Origin: Chlorokybus atmophyticus
Lineage: Eukaryota > Streptophyta > Chlorokybophyceae > Chlorokybales > Chlorokybaceae
DNA length: 64,000 bases
Assembly (NCBI GenBank): GCA_009103225.1
Contig: RHPI01003788.1
Location: 139,245-203,244 of the forward strand
Reading direction: 5' to 3'
In this document: positions 20,997-34,131 of the stretch, one piece after another
Numbering within the stretch: position 1 is the stretch's first letter
How the letters are laid out: the number at the start of each line of letters is the position of its first letter
The notes under the pieces: generated by a model
What the model saw: only the letters and a program-made list of their open reading frames with translations
The model's database searches: none
What the model was told of the DNA's origin: nothing
Program-made: the position numbers and the translations under genes

Positions 20997-23900
20997 ATGG
21001 CAGCGTCGGCGGCGGTGTCCTTCTCCTCCGCCTCCTCCTCCTGGTGGTTGGCGCTAGTATCTACAGCAGTGTCTTGCCACCTGGCTACAAGCACCGCTGT
21101 TGCAGCGCGGCCGCCTAGGCCAGGGACCAGGCCAGGCCTGTCCAGGCCAGGGCGGATGGCGGTGGACGCGGCGCATGGCAACCATGGTGACGGCGCCGCC
21201 CGCAACGACAACAGGAAGATCGCTGTGGTGGGCGCAGGGGCGGCCGGTCTGGCCGCCGCGAGGGAGCTGGACCGGAGCGGCCACCACGTCACCGTCTTTG
21301 AACAGGTCAGTGCCTTAATTTCGAACTGAGTACGCAACTTGCTGTGAGTTGTGTGACTACAATTTTGTTTCTCAAGCCGATTGCAAGCAAGATTACCAAA
21401 GAAAGAAACCGGTGACAGCAGTGGGAGTGCTCATCACGAATCATGCACGCGCGATTGTGTGCCTGCAGACATGCACGCACGCAATTGTGTGTGCGTGCTT
21501 TCGGATGGGTGCTAGCTGTATTGGTGTGCACTCGCATGCAAACACACATGTGTGCATGCGCATGCAAATACGCGCACGCATACGCACGTACACACAAACA
21601 TACACCCACATGCACACATGCACGCACGCACACGCATTCACGCAAGCATGCACATGGGCAACCATATGTTATATGTGTTTTGCAGGATTCACGGGTAGGT
21701 GGCGTGTGGCAGTACACACCTGAAGTAGAGGACGACGCGCTCGGGCAATCCCCTCATCGCAAGCGTGTTCACAGTAGGTGTGTTTCTTGTTCTTGTTGTT
21801 GTTGTCAAACGCCTTCCATGCAGTCTACTTGCGTTCTTTACAATCAAGGGCATGTATTACCAGCGATTCCCTAAAGCTAGCTTAGAGCACTCACAACGTC
21901 ATCTTCAAGTTAAGCTACAGCAACCAACCATGACTCAACGCACAACCCCAACACATTTCTTATATTGCTCATTCTCTCAGCATGTACGCTTCATTGCGCA
22001 CGAACCTCCCGCGCCACATCATGGCTTTCTCGGACTTCCCCTTCAATCATGACGATATTCACGGCGAGAACGGTAACGGCGTCGTGGACGTGGACTTCAG
22101 CCAGGATATGAGACGGTTTTGCCGGCATGAAGCCGTCATGCGAGTGAGTGTGTGTGTGGGTGTGTGTGGGTGTGCGCGCGCACGTGTGTGTTGATGTGTA
22201 TAAGTGTGTGTTTGCTTGTGCGTGTATGGACGCACGTGTGCACATGTGCACGTGCGCGTCCGCATAGGTGCACACATGTATGTGTGTTTACACCCACCCA
22301 CCCACACATGCACACGCATGTGTGTATATGTGCATGTGTGTGCTTGTACATGTATGAGTTTAAAACTTTCCCCAAATGCCGTTGTGCAACGAAGTTGATG
22401 GAGTGCGTGTTATCCATGCCACATCGCAGTATCTGCAAGACTTTTCGGACCATTTCAACCTCACCCCGCTCATCCGCTTCAACACGCGGGTGATATCAGC
22501 CCTACCCATCGACACAACAGGTACACACAACTTCATCACCAAGCTCTCAATGCCTCGTGCGGTTAATATCCCCAGCTCATGTGATACAACTCATGCAAGG
22601 CAGGAGGCTTGAGCTGACGCCCGACGCGCAGAAGGTCCATATCGAGGGGAGTAGCGTGCGGTGGCGCGTGTCCACGACAACGCTCGCGATCGACACGTAC
22701 GAGACGGCTGGTGGGGAGGAGTGCGTGGAAGAGGAGTTTGACGCGCTCGTCGTGTGCAACGGACATTTCTCACAGGTGCGTGTGCGTATGTGTGTGCGCA
22801 CATCTGGGTGTGTGTACACGTACAACTTGCGACACAAACACACTTGTTTGCTTGTACATACACACAAGCAAGATTGTACACACTCACCAAGTGTGTTTGT
22901 GTCTTGGGTGTACTCGCCTGGGTGTGTATTCAAACATACATACAAGCACGCAGCCATAGGTTCCTATTATGCCCACGCCTAAATGTGTGCATGTAGTGGA
23001 GGGTATGTACATGCACATCTTCTACCCACCAACAACACAACAACTGTCTTTCCCTCACAGCCCCGTCTCGCCAAGGTCCCCACACTCCCCTCCAAACCCT
23101 CCTCTTCCCCCCAACCCAACAAAGCCCCCTCTTCACCCCATCCCGTCCAGCACCTCCACTCCCACTCGTACCGGACGCCCGAGCCGTTTGCCGGTAAAGT
23201 CGTGGTCGTGATCGGGGTGGGACACAGCGGGTTGGATATCGCGATGGAGATCGCTGGCGTGGCAGAAGCGGTGAGACACATGTGTGCCTGTTTACATGCA
23301 CGCATGGATGTGATTGTGTATATGCAGGTGTTCGAGTGTGTGATACGTTTGCGTCTGCATACAGGGTAGGTGTATGTGTGTCTATGTGTGTGTTGATGTG
23401 GTTGTGTGTTTACACAAACAGGCACGCATGCGGACATGTGCATGTAGTTGTCAGATACTGGCGCGTGCACATGCTTGTTAGTACGAGTTTGGCAAAAACA
23501 TGTGCACAAACACACATGACACCATGTGTTTATGCATGTGCAGACATTTCTTTGAACTTGGGCCATGTCATGGGCAGGTGTATCTGTGCGGGCGAAACTG
23601 GAAGTCTTCATACATCAAAGAGGGTGATACGTGGGGCAACCTGCGCGCGTGTCCACTGGTCGAAGGCGTGACCGAAGACGGACGCGTGCGCTTTGCTGAC
23701 AAAACAGAGGCAAGTGTGTGCGTTTGGTTGGTAATGTTGTTGTGAGTTATGCGTGTGTAGTGGAAAATTGTTGGGTTGGGAGAGACACAGACACACATGC
23801 AGGTGCGTGCGGATGTCATATTGCACTGCACGGGCTACCTTTACTCTTTCCCTTTTCTGGAAGAGGCCAACGTTATAGACGTCACTGGTAAGTCTTGAAC

Positions 23901-25212
23901 ACCTTTCGTTGCGAATCACTCCTTGGCAACAGCTGCTGCATGGTTGAGTACAAGCAAATGGTAGCACAGTATATCAAGTGCACATATTCTTGTTGGCTTA
24001 TAGAGGAAAGGGTGCACCCTGTTTACGAGCACGTGTTCGTCCCGTCCGTTGCCCCCACTCTCGCCTTCATCGGCCTTCCATTCAAGGCAAGACACACGCA
24101 CGCACATACGCACACGCACGCGCTCACGCACACTCGCACGGATGCGCGCACACACGTACACACATAAACACAATTCTTGTGTCATACACCACCCTAGACC
24201 CACATCACCTCCAGGTTGTGCCCTTCCCCCTGTTTGAGGCGCAGTCGCGTTGGGTCTCGCGTGTGCTGTCGGGCATGTGCGCGCTGCCGAGCGCGGAGGA
24301 GATGTGGGGAGAGATTACGCGGTTGTATGAGTGGATGGAGCGGGAGGAGAGGCCGAAAAGGTTTACGCACATGATGGATGGCAACTTGCAGGTGGGGCAA
24401 GCTCATACTATGATTGCGTGCTGTGTGTATGGGCTTGTTGGCTTGTTTTGATACATCTTGTGTGCATGTGCACATCTCATTTACGCATCTTGTACAGTGC
24501 GCATTCCACACGTACCTGTAAATGCTAAAATCAACACGCTTTTCAAACATGCATATGCGCGCGCATGCATGCACGCGCACCTGCATGCATGCAGATGTAC
24601 ACATACACATGTGCATGCATGCAGGTACGCATACACGCACACATGTCCTTATATGTGCAGACATATGCACCCATATGCGTATGCAATGGCACATGTATCG
24701 TGGTGTATCTGTATGCATACTCGTGCATGTGTGCACGCGTGTGTATGTATGCCTTTGTGCTTGTATGCATCGTATTGCAAACTCTACGAATCTGTACTTG
24801 TTTACACCACCCTGACAATGACCAACATGCATGTACCCACAGTTTGAATACATGCGCCGGCTGGCCTCGTATTGCTCAGTCCCGCCGCCCGAGTTGTGGC
24901 GAGAGCGCGACTACCGACTCACGGGAGAACTCAGAAAGGTGTTCAAAAACCAATACAGGTACATCACCACCACCACCACCACAACAGCAGTAACCTTCCT
25001 TCAATATGTACTCAACCTCTTTTGCTGTTTTGGTATGTTATGTTGTATACTAAAAGGTATGGTTGTTATCAGTTCAGTCTTGTACATGATAATGAATGAG
25101 TGGTTGTTGTGTGGTATGCTGCAGGGATAAGTGGGTTGATGACTTGGCGGAGTTGAGAGCGGGGGAAGGGGCCGTCCCTGCGGAAGAAGAGGAGTTCTTG
25201 GGCAGCACTTGA
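20997..25212 (+). CDS. Flavin-containing monooxygenase (FMO / FMO GS-OX type)
   Basis: Twelve exons join in phase to 573 aa: 20997-21305, 21686-21777, 21981-22143, 22430-22520, 22600-22775, 23061-23270, 23578-23709, 23803-23887, 24004-24086, 24215-24391, 24843-24958, 25125-25212. The FAD motif GAGAAG is at about residues 79-84, GGVW follows, the NADPH motif GVGHSG is at about 329-334, and CTGY is at about 400-403. The family oxygenates N or S atoms of small nucleophiles using FAD, NADPH and O2; the substrate cannot be read here. The first 53 residues (MAASAAVSFSSASSSW...) are Ala/Ser-rich like an organelle-targeting or signal sequence; an alternative start is at 21156. Introns after 23709 and 24086 are GC-AG. 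Introns are CA/TG-rich. An AATAAA follows the stop near 25218. Confidence 0.93.
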
Positions 25213-26074
25213 AGTAATAAAACGAGGAGGGGATTGAGTAGAGACTTGCAATGGGTTGTGGGGATATAGGTGAGGGTTAGAGTCTGATTATTGGAATACT
25301 GCAGGATACATTGTGCAATACATACCCAATAACACACATGCCATGTCACATAGTGCTTGCTTGGTGCACACGCGTGCGTGCGTGCGTGTGCACCAACATG
25401 TAATATAGCAAGGCCAAGGTATGCGCAATGCAGGGCTCAAGCAATGCTCAGGTATGTCATGGGTTTCTGGGTAGGGGATCACGTGCTACGACTGGTATGC
25501 ATGCACTTGTATGTGAACAAGTCACTTATCTACCAGTCATCAGATGACATTCAGTATCACAGGCTAGCTCTTGTAAAACGTAGGTCATTGCTTGTGTCCA
25601 CATTGCCGCATTTCACTTTTCATGCGAGACATTACACAAGTTCTCCAGGGCTGTGCATTGAGGACCAAGCGCACGTTGGACTGAAGGGCAACAACACACA
25701 GAGTTCCGCGCACATTGGCCTTCAGAACTTGCGCACACAGCCAAGATACTGACCCATCATTCAGTCCAACCTCGTTCACACTGGTGCCAAAGCGTAAAAG
25801 AATGTTGCCCACCTAGATGGGCCCATATCAAGCACAACTACTGACACGCGCCTACTGCTAAGCTAGTATACAAAAACTGGGCACCTGACGATAATAAAAC
25901 CTCAGGGCCTACCTAACAGAATTATCACCACCTTCAACATCAATCCAACCCACAAGACCAACTAACAATTCGCCTCCAAAACCACTTCAAAACGCCACAA
26001 CCAACTGCTGCATGTATCTTTGTGATGGAAAGATACACGCAGCGGTTATTGTATTTATTGTATTGCATCCTTCA
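25213..26074. other. Convergent 3' region between FMO and arginine deiminase
   Basis: No gene is supported. A CGTGCGTGCG-type alternating tract lies near 25370-25390. Near the right end is a stem-loop (26007-26043) that would fall in the 3' UTR of the arginine deiminase mRNA, and RC AATAAA near 26053 could be its poly(A) signal. Confidence 0.55.
26007..26043 (-). other. Stem-loop in presumed 3' UTR of arginine deiminase
   Basis: The arms GCTGC-AT-GTATCTTT (26007-26021) and AAAGATAC-AC-GCAGC (26029-26043) pair over 13 of 15 positions around a 7-nt loop. It lies about 30 nt beyond the stop codon on the minus strand. It may be an mRNA 3'-end or stability element; no known family is recognised. 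Confidence 0.5.
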
Positions 26075-29000
26075 TCACCGTGGAGAGTTGGGTATAGGCC
26101 TCCTGATCAGCACTTGTGACGAGCAGTGCACAGCGCCGTACATGGACGTGATGGCATCGTACTCAAGAAACTCCACATTGCCTTGGAAATGAGGCGAGCG
26201 CGCAATCTGCCTCGCCGACTCTTTGTGAACGGAGATGATGTTGCTGCCGCCGAGGTTGAGCACGTTGCAACCGTATTTGAGCTGCACATAAGTAAAATAA
26301 CATGAAAAACATGAGAGACATTTTCATAGACAGAGAGACAATATGATAGCCAGAGTGCGTGGAGATATATGTGTTCTCCTTCTGAAACAAGCCACAGACA
26401 AGGGGTGTACCTGGTGCTCGTCGTCTATGGGAACAATCTGGTAGTCGTTTTCTGTCACATATTTTGAGAGCTCAACGTTGGAACGAGTCTGCAAAGACGA
26501 AGACATGTCAGAACGAGAGTAGGTACAACATGTGTTGACTGAAAACCATCAGTGCAAAGGGCATAATCTTGTACACAAGATCTATCAAGGATGCAGGCAA
26601 AGGCTGCATGTATATATACATATACATATCCTACAGCGCCATTATTTGTCAAGCACACTTGGCAAGATTTATGACCAAATGCTTAGTATAAGTTTAACAC
26701 GGATGAGCGGCCTAGAGTCAAATACCTTCTTGTACTTGCCGTCATGTCCCTTCGTGTACTCATCAACAAGCCTTCTGCGGGGGCTGTCTTCCCCCATCAT
26801 GCTCTTCAGCATTAACACTGCAGCAAAAACACACATCCATGTTACCACAACAATATATATGTCACACCAGGCACAACACAGCCAGACAGAATGAAGTACA
26901 GGTGAAAAGCCAACACAGGATCTAGAAAGGCATGGGCATACGAAGCAAAGGCAGGTTGTAAATACCGCAGTCTTCAGATAGTATAGAGAATACGCAGTCG
27001 AGGTGCATGCGGTCTTGCGAATGGTCCTTGTCATCCTTCACAACAGCCACCTGTATGTGACAGTTACAAGTTGTCATGGTGAAACAGGCTGAAGAAACAA
27101 CATGCAACAGATGAGACACAACAATAAATGGTGCTCTCTTACCCGACGTGTGCCAAACAAGTCCTTATCAAGGCACTGCTGCACAGCTTCAAAATTGGAA
27201 CGCAAGCCAATGCCGATGAAGCACATTTCCAAACCCGCTGCAAAGAAATCCTGCAAACGACGGGCAAGTAAGCATCAGTGTAGTGGATTTGCACGCAAGC
27301 ATGTGCAAACACACACATGCAGGCACACTCTACTCCTAACCCACCCTCACATGCACACGCGCGTGCGTGCACATACGCCCGCCCAAAGCATGCGCACTCG
27401 TAGACAAATATATGTGAGTGCACGCATGCACACACGTGCACATTTTTGGGTGAAAATTTTGCCTAATGAGTCATAAAATTCAACACTTACAGCAGCGAAG
27501 TAGTACCACAGTGTACATGCATACAACGCCACCAAGACTCATCGCACACATCAGCCAATGACATTGAAAGGATGTTGTCGCTTACCCCTCCTTCGAGGAA
27601 TCCGGGCGCTTCGATGTTGGCGAGCGGGTTGATGCCGATCTTCTCCAGGATGAAGCGCATCAGAGACGTCTCGAGACGCCTCTGCTCCGAACGCAGCCGC
27701 CCCATCACAACGCCCTGCACGCACACGGACACAATCAGCAAGCTATTAGAGGAGGCCGCACGGCAGCATTGCCATGTCTCATATACGTTGCGGGGGACCT
27801 ATATGTACGACCAATCTGCAGTACATGCACGCACACGCTAGCAAGCCCACAGCCCACATGCAGGACAGTAAGCACGTGCATATATACATCCAGAAGCGCA
27901 TACACGCGCACACACACACGCCCAAGTGCACGTGTATTCATCTGCGTCCTCACCTTGGCGGTGGAAATCTGCTGGTCGCGTGTGAAGACGAGGTTGCTGA
28001 GGGGCCTGAAGCTGTACTCCGCGGTGAAACCCGTGTCCCTGAACGAAGGCTGAACACGCACCGTCGGGTTCGTCAGCACGATCTCCACAAGCTGATCAGC
28101 CCCGAGCGCCTCCAACACCTAACAGTGTTATGACAATTGTCATTGATGTTATTGTGGTTGTTGCACGCACGCATGCGCATGTTGTTGCGCGCGCGCACCC
28201 GCACATCTTTTGCAAATGCACAGCTATACACACGTTTGCATGCACGCTGAAACCTGATCACAGACACAGCCAGAAGCACATACATGCACACACACATCTG
28301 CGTGCACAACATGCATGTGCACGGCACACACATGTACACGCAACCACGCACACACAAACACAATACCGATCGCTTGTAGGCGTCTCCGATGTAGAAGAGG
28401 TCCTCCTTCTTCATGAGTCGCTCGTTGCACGAGGGGTCCAGCTCGTACGTCAGCCGCTCCGCCGCCAGGTCCTCAAGCTCGATGCGCGCCTTCACGCTCG
28501 TGTCGGTTCCGTACTTTAGGATCGACGCCACAGTCAACACCTGAAGTGATGAAAGTACAGTATGGTCAGCACTTATTCAAACAAAAAAGTGACTCAAAAC
28601 GTTTGTCAACGCATGCACACATGCACGCATGTGCATGTGTGCGCACGCATGGGCCTCTGTGCGCATGTGAGCGCATGCAAGCGCGTGCGCGCATATGCTT
28701 GCGGGCATGTGTGTGTAGACAGCACTATTGCACACGTAAAGCCGAAAACGTTTACGCATGCCCACACGCGTACATACATACATACATGCCGGCAAAGCTG
28801 CCACTTGCCTGTATGCCGTGGCTTTTGAGTAGTTCCCTGAAGCTGCGGTGCTGTTTGATCGATTGAGACAGGTCAACGGGGCGCTCGTACAAGGACCCGC
28901 ACGGGTGCAGCGAACCCATCATCTTCGGCAGGCCTGCGTGCATGTGTGAGTGTGAAAGTGAGACAGGCGTACACGCAGAGTACTTGTGGGCAACAATTAA

Positions 29001-30383
29001 AACAACAAGAACAAAAACAGCGACAACATCAAGTTGATGTTGAAGCACTGTGTGCGCGCGGTTGAAGCAAACGCACATTTTGTGTTTGTACAACAAAAGC
29101 AGCAGCAGCAGCAGCAGCACCAGCTTGCTGCTGCTGCTGAAGTTGGTGTTGGTATTAGTTTGTGTACCGTTCCATGATAGTGGCATCAGAGACGAGACAC
29201 AACACCAACAAGTGCCACATCTACCATCCCTTGCATCACCCCCCCACCCACTCTGTACTCACCCGGTTCGCACACCAGTACAAACTCCGCCAAGTCATTC
29301 TCATGCACTTGTCCCGCCACGAGTCTCGTCCCACTCTCTCCCCCTCCATTCCCCTGCGCCGCCTGTCCACTCACGAGCGGCTGCACGAGTCCCATAGCGG
29401 ACGGGACGCGCCGCATACGCTTCGTGAGAGGGAGGGGAGGGGCGCCGCCGTCAAGGATGAGAGTCGCCTCATCGGAGGCGCCTGTGCGGGGAGAGAGGAG
29501 CTGGGCGTACCTGAGGGGGGGAGAAAGTGTGTGTGTGGGTGGATGGGTGTGTGTGGTTGGGTTGGGGGTTGGGAGGGGGNNNNNNNNNNNNNNNNNNNNN
29601 NNNNNNNNNNNNNNNNNNNNNNNNNNNNNNNNNNNNNNNNNNNNNNNNNNNNNNNNNNNNNNNNNNNNNNNNNNNNNNNNNNNNNNNNNNNNNNNNNNCA
29701 GTGCGTGCATGCTTGAATGTGTATGCGCGTGGATGGGTGGGTGGGTGGTGAGGTGGGGTTTGGGGCATGCATGCGTGTGCATGTAAATAGCTTGGCGGGA
29801 TAAAGATGAGAACGTTTAGCTGGTGCCAGTCTGAAACTTTAATTGCGTATGCACTCTAGTTGCGTGTGCGTGCCCATGCGCATGCTGTTCGCGCGTTGCT
29901 TTGTGACTTTGTTTTGTTATTTGATGGGCTGGTTGTTTATTTGGTTTTGTGAGAGGGACAAGACCCTTGTTTGTTGTCGATATTGCAGACCTTTTCTACT
30001 GAGAACAACAAATAGGTATAGTGCATGCTGATCCTAAGCATAAGCCTTCAAGCACATAGAGTTTTACACATCTGAAAGCAACAAGGTATAAAACGAAACA
30101 CACGTCTTGAAACGGTCAATAAGCTCTCAGGCACATCAGATTTCTTGAAGCGTGTATAACCCCACAGAGCGAGAGTGCACGCAACAGCAAAGAAGAAGCT
30201 AACAGAAACAGGTCTCAAACCCTAACCAGCCATAAGGACTTGCGCAAAGGCTTGCTGAGCTTACCTGCCATCAATCCCACCGTCCTTATCCGGCACCACC
30301 CCAACGGCCCGCTTAGCGCCGATGGTAGCGGGGGACATCTGACCGGCGTTGCCATTGCCAGCCCCGCGCCCGTTCGTCGCCAT
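26075..30383 (-). CDS. Arginine deiminase
   Basis: Eleven exons in phase give 509 aa: 30265-30383, 29263-29510, 28809-28933, 28367-28540, 27954-28118, 27586-27714, 27143-27250, 26966-27050, 26726-26817, 26411-26488, 26075-26281. The enzyme hydrolyses L-arginine to citrulline and ammonia. Family landmarks are NLVFTRD (Asp about 270), FLEGGD (Glu about 318), MHLDC (His about 372) and a C-terminal YGAVHCSSQVL with the nucleophile Cys about 494. These match the Asp/Glu/His/Cys set of guanidine-modifying enzymes. The start is the only in-frame ATG of the first exon; residues 1-80 are Gly/Pro-rich and poorly conserved. The intron after 28809 uses a GC donor (CAG|GCAAGT). Intron 1 contains undetermined bases (29580-29698) and a telo-box. 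Dimethylarginine hydrolase is less likely given the length and FTRD block. Confidence 0.9.
30217..30225. promoter_or_regulatory. Telo-box (AAACCCTAA) in arginine deiminase intron 1
   Basis: An exact AAACCCTAA sits about 40 bp inside intron 1 of the minus-strand gene. In plants such boxes occur near the starts of translation and growth genes and bind Myb-like telobox proteins. A role here is inferred only. Confidence 0.35.
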
Positions 30384-32420
30384 GGCGCCGCCCTCCTCCT
30401 GCACCACGTCCACCACCTCCGCCGCCGCCACCTTCGCCGGCGCCGCAATGACCAATTACACTGCCGGCGATTACGTTAGTTTGGCCCTTCACCACAACCG
30501 AGGGGCCGTGCTAATCAGGGTAACTCGCCGTATCTTGCAATAACACGCCGTGACTGAACGTAATCGCCGTGAATGTGCGTTTTCGGGCAAATTGAGGTAA
30601 CGATGCCCGGGTGTGAGATCGTTGGCTAGGGTGCAGTGCGCGTTTTTGCTCTCAACGACCCTTGAAACCGCGGCCCAGGCTGATGATGAGCAGGTGCCAC
30701 GTTGGCGTCCGTGACTGCCACGTCACAGGTCGTGTGTGTCGATGCGAATTGGGGACGTGCTTGAATCGGGTTCGAGGCGTTGAATGGAAATCTCCATGCA
30801 ACATGGCCACAAATTGTGGGAATTGCGGCCCAATTTGTGGGCCCACAAATTGGGCCGCAGTTTCCACAATCGAAATTCATTATTAATACTTCTCAATAAA
30901 AGCAAGCCGTTGCAAAGGTTGATGTTAAGCATCCATTGCAGTGCAAATTGCAAATGAAGTACACGACAGTATATAAAGTGTATGAATACAGGTGCACGTC
31001 ACTTATTGTTTGATAATCTGGATGATATTTATCTTGCTATACCGCAGTTGTAACAAGACATTATCGATGTGATCAGATGATTGGCGCGTGCTTAACCGTA
31101 TCACATGCATTCAGGAGGTTTGCTATAAATGTATTGGTAAAATGCAAATATTAGCAATATCAAATGTTTTTTGAAGAAAATCTTAATATCCAGCCTGACA
31201 AATAAACGCCACGGCTTATGAAATTGGTGATGGCAAGTTTGAGTGGAATAATGAGTGATGTGTGTTATGCAAGACATTAAAAATTATAATGCAAATGATG
31301 TTGTCATGCATAATGTTACTGGTGATATGTACGTGGCTGTGGTTTACACAGTTGCACATTCGTAACGCTATGCATAAAACACTAGTGGCCAGTTGGCAGT
31401 TGCCCATTGGGCAACTTGTTAATTATGGATTTTTTTTTAGATGAACAAGGTTGTGTGTATGGGCTTTGCGAGTGTGGATGTGGTGTGTCCCGGCCGCGGC
31501 ATTTTGTTATGTATGAAAATAAGCCGGTGTGAGTAACTGACACTGCATAGCATTCGTCATAACATACCACAAGCTTGGGCTAGCTCGACTACGTAAGCCA
31601 TAACATTGCATTGCACTTGCGTTTGCACTTCATAATTATACATGATTGGCCAAGCATTCAGCACATGCGACCTCACCTTCTACCGCGCCATGTGAATGGT
31701 AGCTATGCTTGCATTCTCTATCTCTCCCCCTCTCTCGTATTCGCACTGCTCAAAGTAACGTAGAATCCCACTCTTAGTTGGGGCCTAGCTGAATTGCACC
31801 ACTTGACTCTACTTTGACCCTTATGAACTTTTCGCTTTCCTTGTACTTGATGTTGTATGTTGTTCATTATCATACTTGAGCTTACTTAATGCCGCTTGAT
31901 TGGGGCCTAGCTGAAAGGTTATATACATGCACAACAATAAAAACGCCTTGTGCATACAGGACATATGTTAATTTTTGCCACCTTGGTGTCCATTTGTTTT
32001 AGTTGCTGATGGTATTGATTTATCTTGCGTGTACTACCACAGCGTATCTAAATCTTAATAACTTTGTAGGCATGCAAAACATGCCTTGCAGTCGTTGAAC
32101 ATGCACAGTGTCGCTCACTGCCTGCTAGCACACGCCATTCTTTCAACACATATCATTTGCCAACCAACACCACCGGGCACAGACAACTACTCAAAGCTAT
32201 CAAAGCTACCACTAGTTACGTGTATATTCATGGCAACTTAGAGCGACCCAACTCGCAATAGTCAAACATGCGCTTCCACAAAACCTTTACGTATAGATGG
32301 ATGGTATGTACTCGTGATATTACTACACAACGACAGGATGCGTTCAAGCTCTGTGCTACACTTTACCCCTGTAACAGCAACCCCCTTGCTCCCTCCCCCT
32401 TCCACCCAAAGGCCTAAGTC
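30384..32420. other. Arginine deiminase upstream region and AT-rich intergenic DNA
   Basis: The first 500 bp are GC-rich and hold the presumed promoter. From about 30880 to 32330 the sequence is AT-rich with no coding signal. A 36-bp palindrome lies at 30824-30859. The right end is the 3' flank of the PDZ-like gene. A repeated TTGGGGCCTAGCTGAA occurs near 31777-31794 and again near 31899-31915. Confidence 0.5.
30824..30859. repeat. Perfect 36-bp palindrome
   Basis: Two exact 18-bp arms meet with no spacer at GGGCCC. Similarity continues imperfectly outward: left ATTGTGGGAATTGCGG, right (complement) ATTGTGGAAACTGCGG, for about 50 bp in all. It may be a foldback or MITE remnant or a cruciform-forming site. 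No target duplication is obvious. Confidence 0.9.
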
Positions 32421-34131
32421 TCACCCGGTATGTTGAGGAACATAAGGCCTTTCAAAAATGAGAATGGCCTCATTATCAATGTCCTTATTGCTCTTGATGG
32501 CTTCAATGACATTCCCAAAGCTCGCCCCGTCAGCCATGAAAAATATCCTCTGGGCTGCGGGTCGACCGATACCTCCGAGCAATAAATTCATTGAGGGGTA
32601 CGTCATCACACGTGTGACAGCTGTTGTCGCACGCAAAACATCACCCACCCTCACCTGTAAATGGTTAATGTTGTGTCATTGTACTACTATGCAACAACAC
32701 ACACATTCGTGCACACACACACGCATTGTATTGAACCAACAGATTGCTGTGCGTATGTCTGGACAAGGACTTACTGATGTGCCTGCGGCATTGCCATCAT
32801 CCCATATGTCATCAATAACCAAAGCGCCATCCTGCACACACAGCAACGCAAACAGTTATAGTAAGGAGCATACGAACTTCATGAGTATAATAGTACGCCT
32901 CACAAGCACACATGCAGTGTAGGACATTTATATGTGAAGATATGCACTCGGCTTTGCGTACCTTCTCTTCCAGAACTATGCCAAGAGGCAGCCGCACGCT
33001 GACTGCGTATATCCTACTGAACTCATTCCTTAGCGTGAACTCTGCCACAGACGGCAGATCGTTCCCTATATCAACCTGTGCACATTGCATGGAATCATGC
33101 ACATATGCAACAAGTGCACGCGTGTTTAGACATATAGTGCAAACACGCGTGCACATGTGAATACGCACGCATAGGCACCACACAGCCACGCACACACATG
33201 CAATCGCGCGGTGAACATGCAAGTGAACATGCATGCACGCACGCCCACACGCGCCAGCCACGCACACCTATGCAGCCGCACACGCGCACACGCAGCCAAC
33301 CAGATGCGCACTAACATGTGGGGCAGCAGTATATTGATGTTGTACACTTATACCAACAATTGCCGCTTACCTCTATTTGCCTCGTGATGGGGCGCACCCT
33401 TGTTTCATAGCTTCCAGTTGCTTCATCTTCTGATACAGCATTGGGATCGCATGTTGGGTCTCCTGGTGCACACAACCTGTGTAGATAATGACAGACATTG
33501 TTCATGAGTGAAGCAATGGAGGACTATGCATCTTTACACAGTCAAGCAGAGGAGAGCCATTTATGTCTTGTATCTAATGCTGGTTGTGACATTACCTCTA
33601 CCTGTTGTTCATTTGGTGAATGAGTACGTGATGTACAGTAATGGTGCACATGCAGGATTAAGGTCACTAAAGACATCCCACGGACACAAAACTGTCTGCA
33701 TGCGTGAACCTGCATGCGTGTTGCTGCGCGACGTCCACTAAATACATGTGCATCATGATCAATGAATCTAAGTTTTGCTGCGCCTATTGAGCACAGTGTT
33801 CCCATACACAGGAGTAGACTAGCACCCAATACATACACCTGTCCAAAGCAGCCAGCGACTCCGCCACGTTCACACCTCCTCCTCCTCCTTCTCCTCCTTC
33901 TCGTCCGTCTCCTTGTCTTGCTGTTGGTTCATCCCCTTGCTGTGCTGCTGCGGCGGCGGCGGCGAACCCTCCACATCGTCGTCGGTGGCGTGGGAAGGGC
34001 AGAGAGGCTGTGCGTACCTGTGGTGTGGTAGCAAGGCTGGGAGTAAAGGATGTCGACGGCCTGTGCGGTAAGGGTGGTCTGACGCAAGTTGGCCGCGACA
34101 CTGCTGCCGCTGCCGCCGCCGCCGCCGCCAT
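32421..34131 (-). CDS. Plastid-targeted PDZ-like domain protein
   Basis: Five exons in phase give 267 aa: 33839-34131, 33371-33476, 32962-33075, 32775-32831, 32421-32654. Residues 1 to about 65 are Ala/Ser/Pro/Arg-rich with few acids (MAAAAAAAAAVSRPTC...), typical of a chloroplast transit peptide. A Gly/Glu-rich linker follows, then LCAPGDPTCDPNA. From about 150 a PDZ-like fold is suggested: LPLGIVLEEK, LVIDDIWDDGNAAG, VRVGDVLRATT, then a closing FGNVIEAIKSNK and AILIFERP. PDZ-like plastid proteins of this layout include thylakoid assembly factors, but I cannot assign an orthologue. The start is the first ATG before the transit-like stretch. Confidence 0.75.

Noticed and set aside
20363-28800. 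CRISPR-like or satellite arrays in CA/TG repeats
   Set aside because: Repeats are irregular, without constant units and spacers, and lie in introns or intergenic DNA of a eukaryotic genome.
30261-30455. Longer N-terminus for arginine deiminase starting at 30455
   Set aside because: That start codon is TTG; the first in-frame ATG is at 30383.
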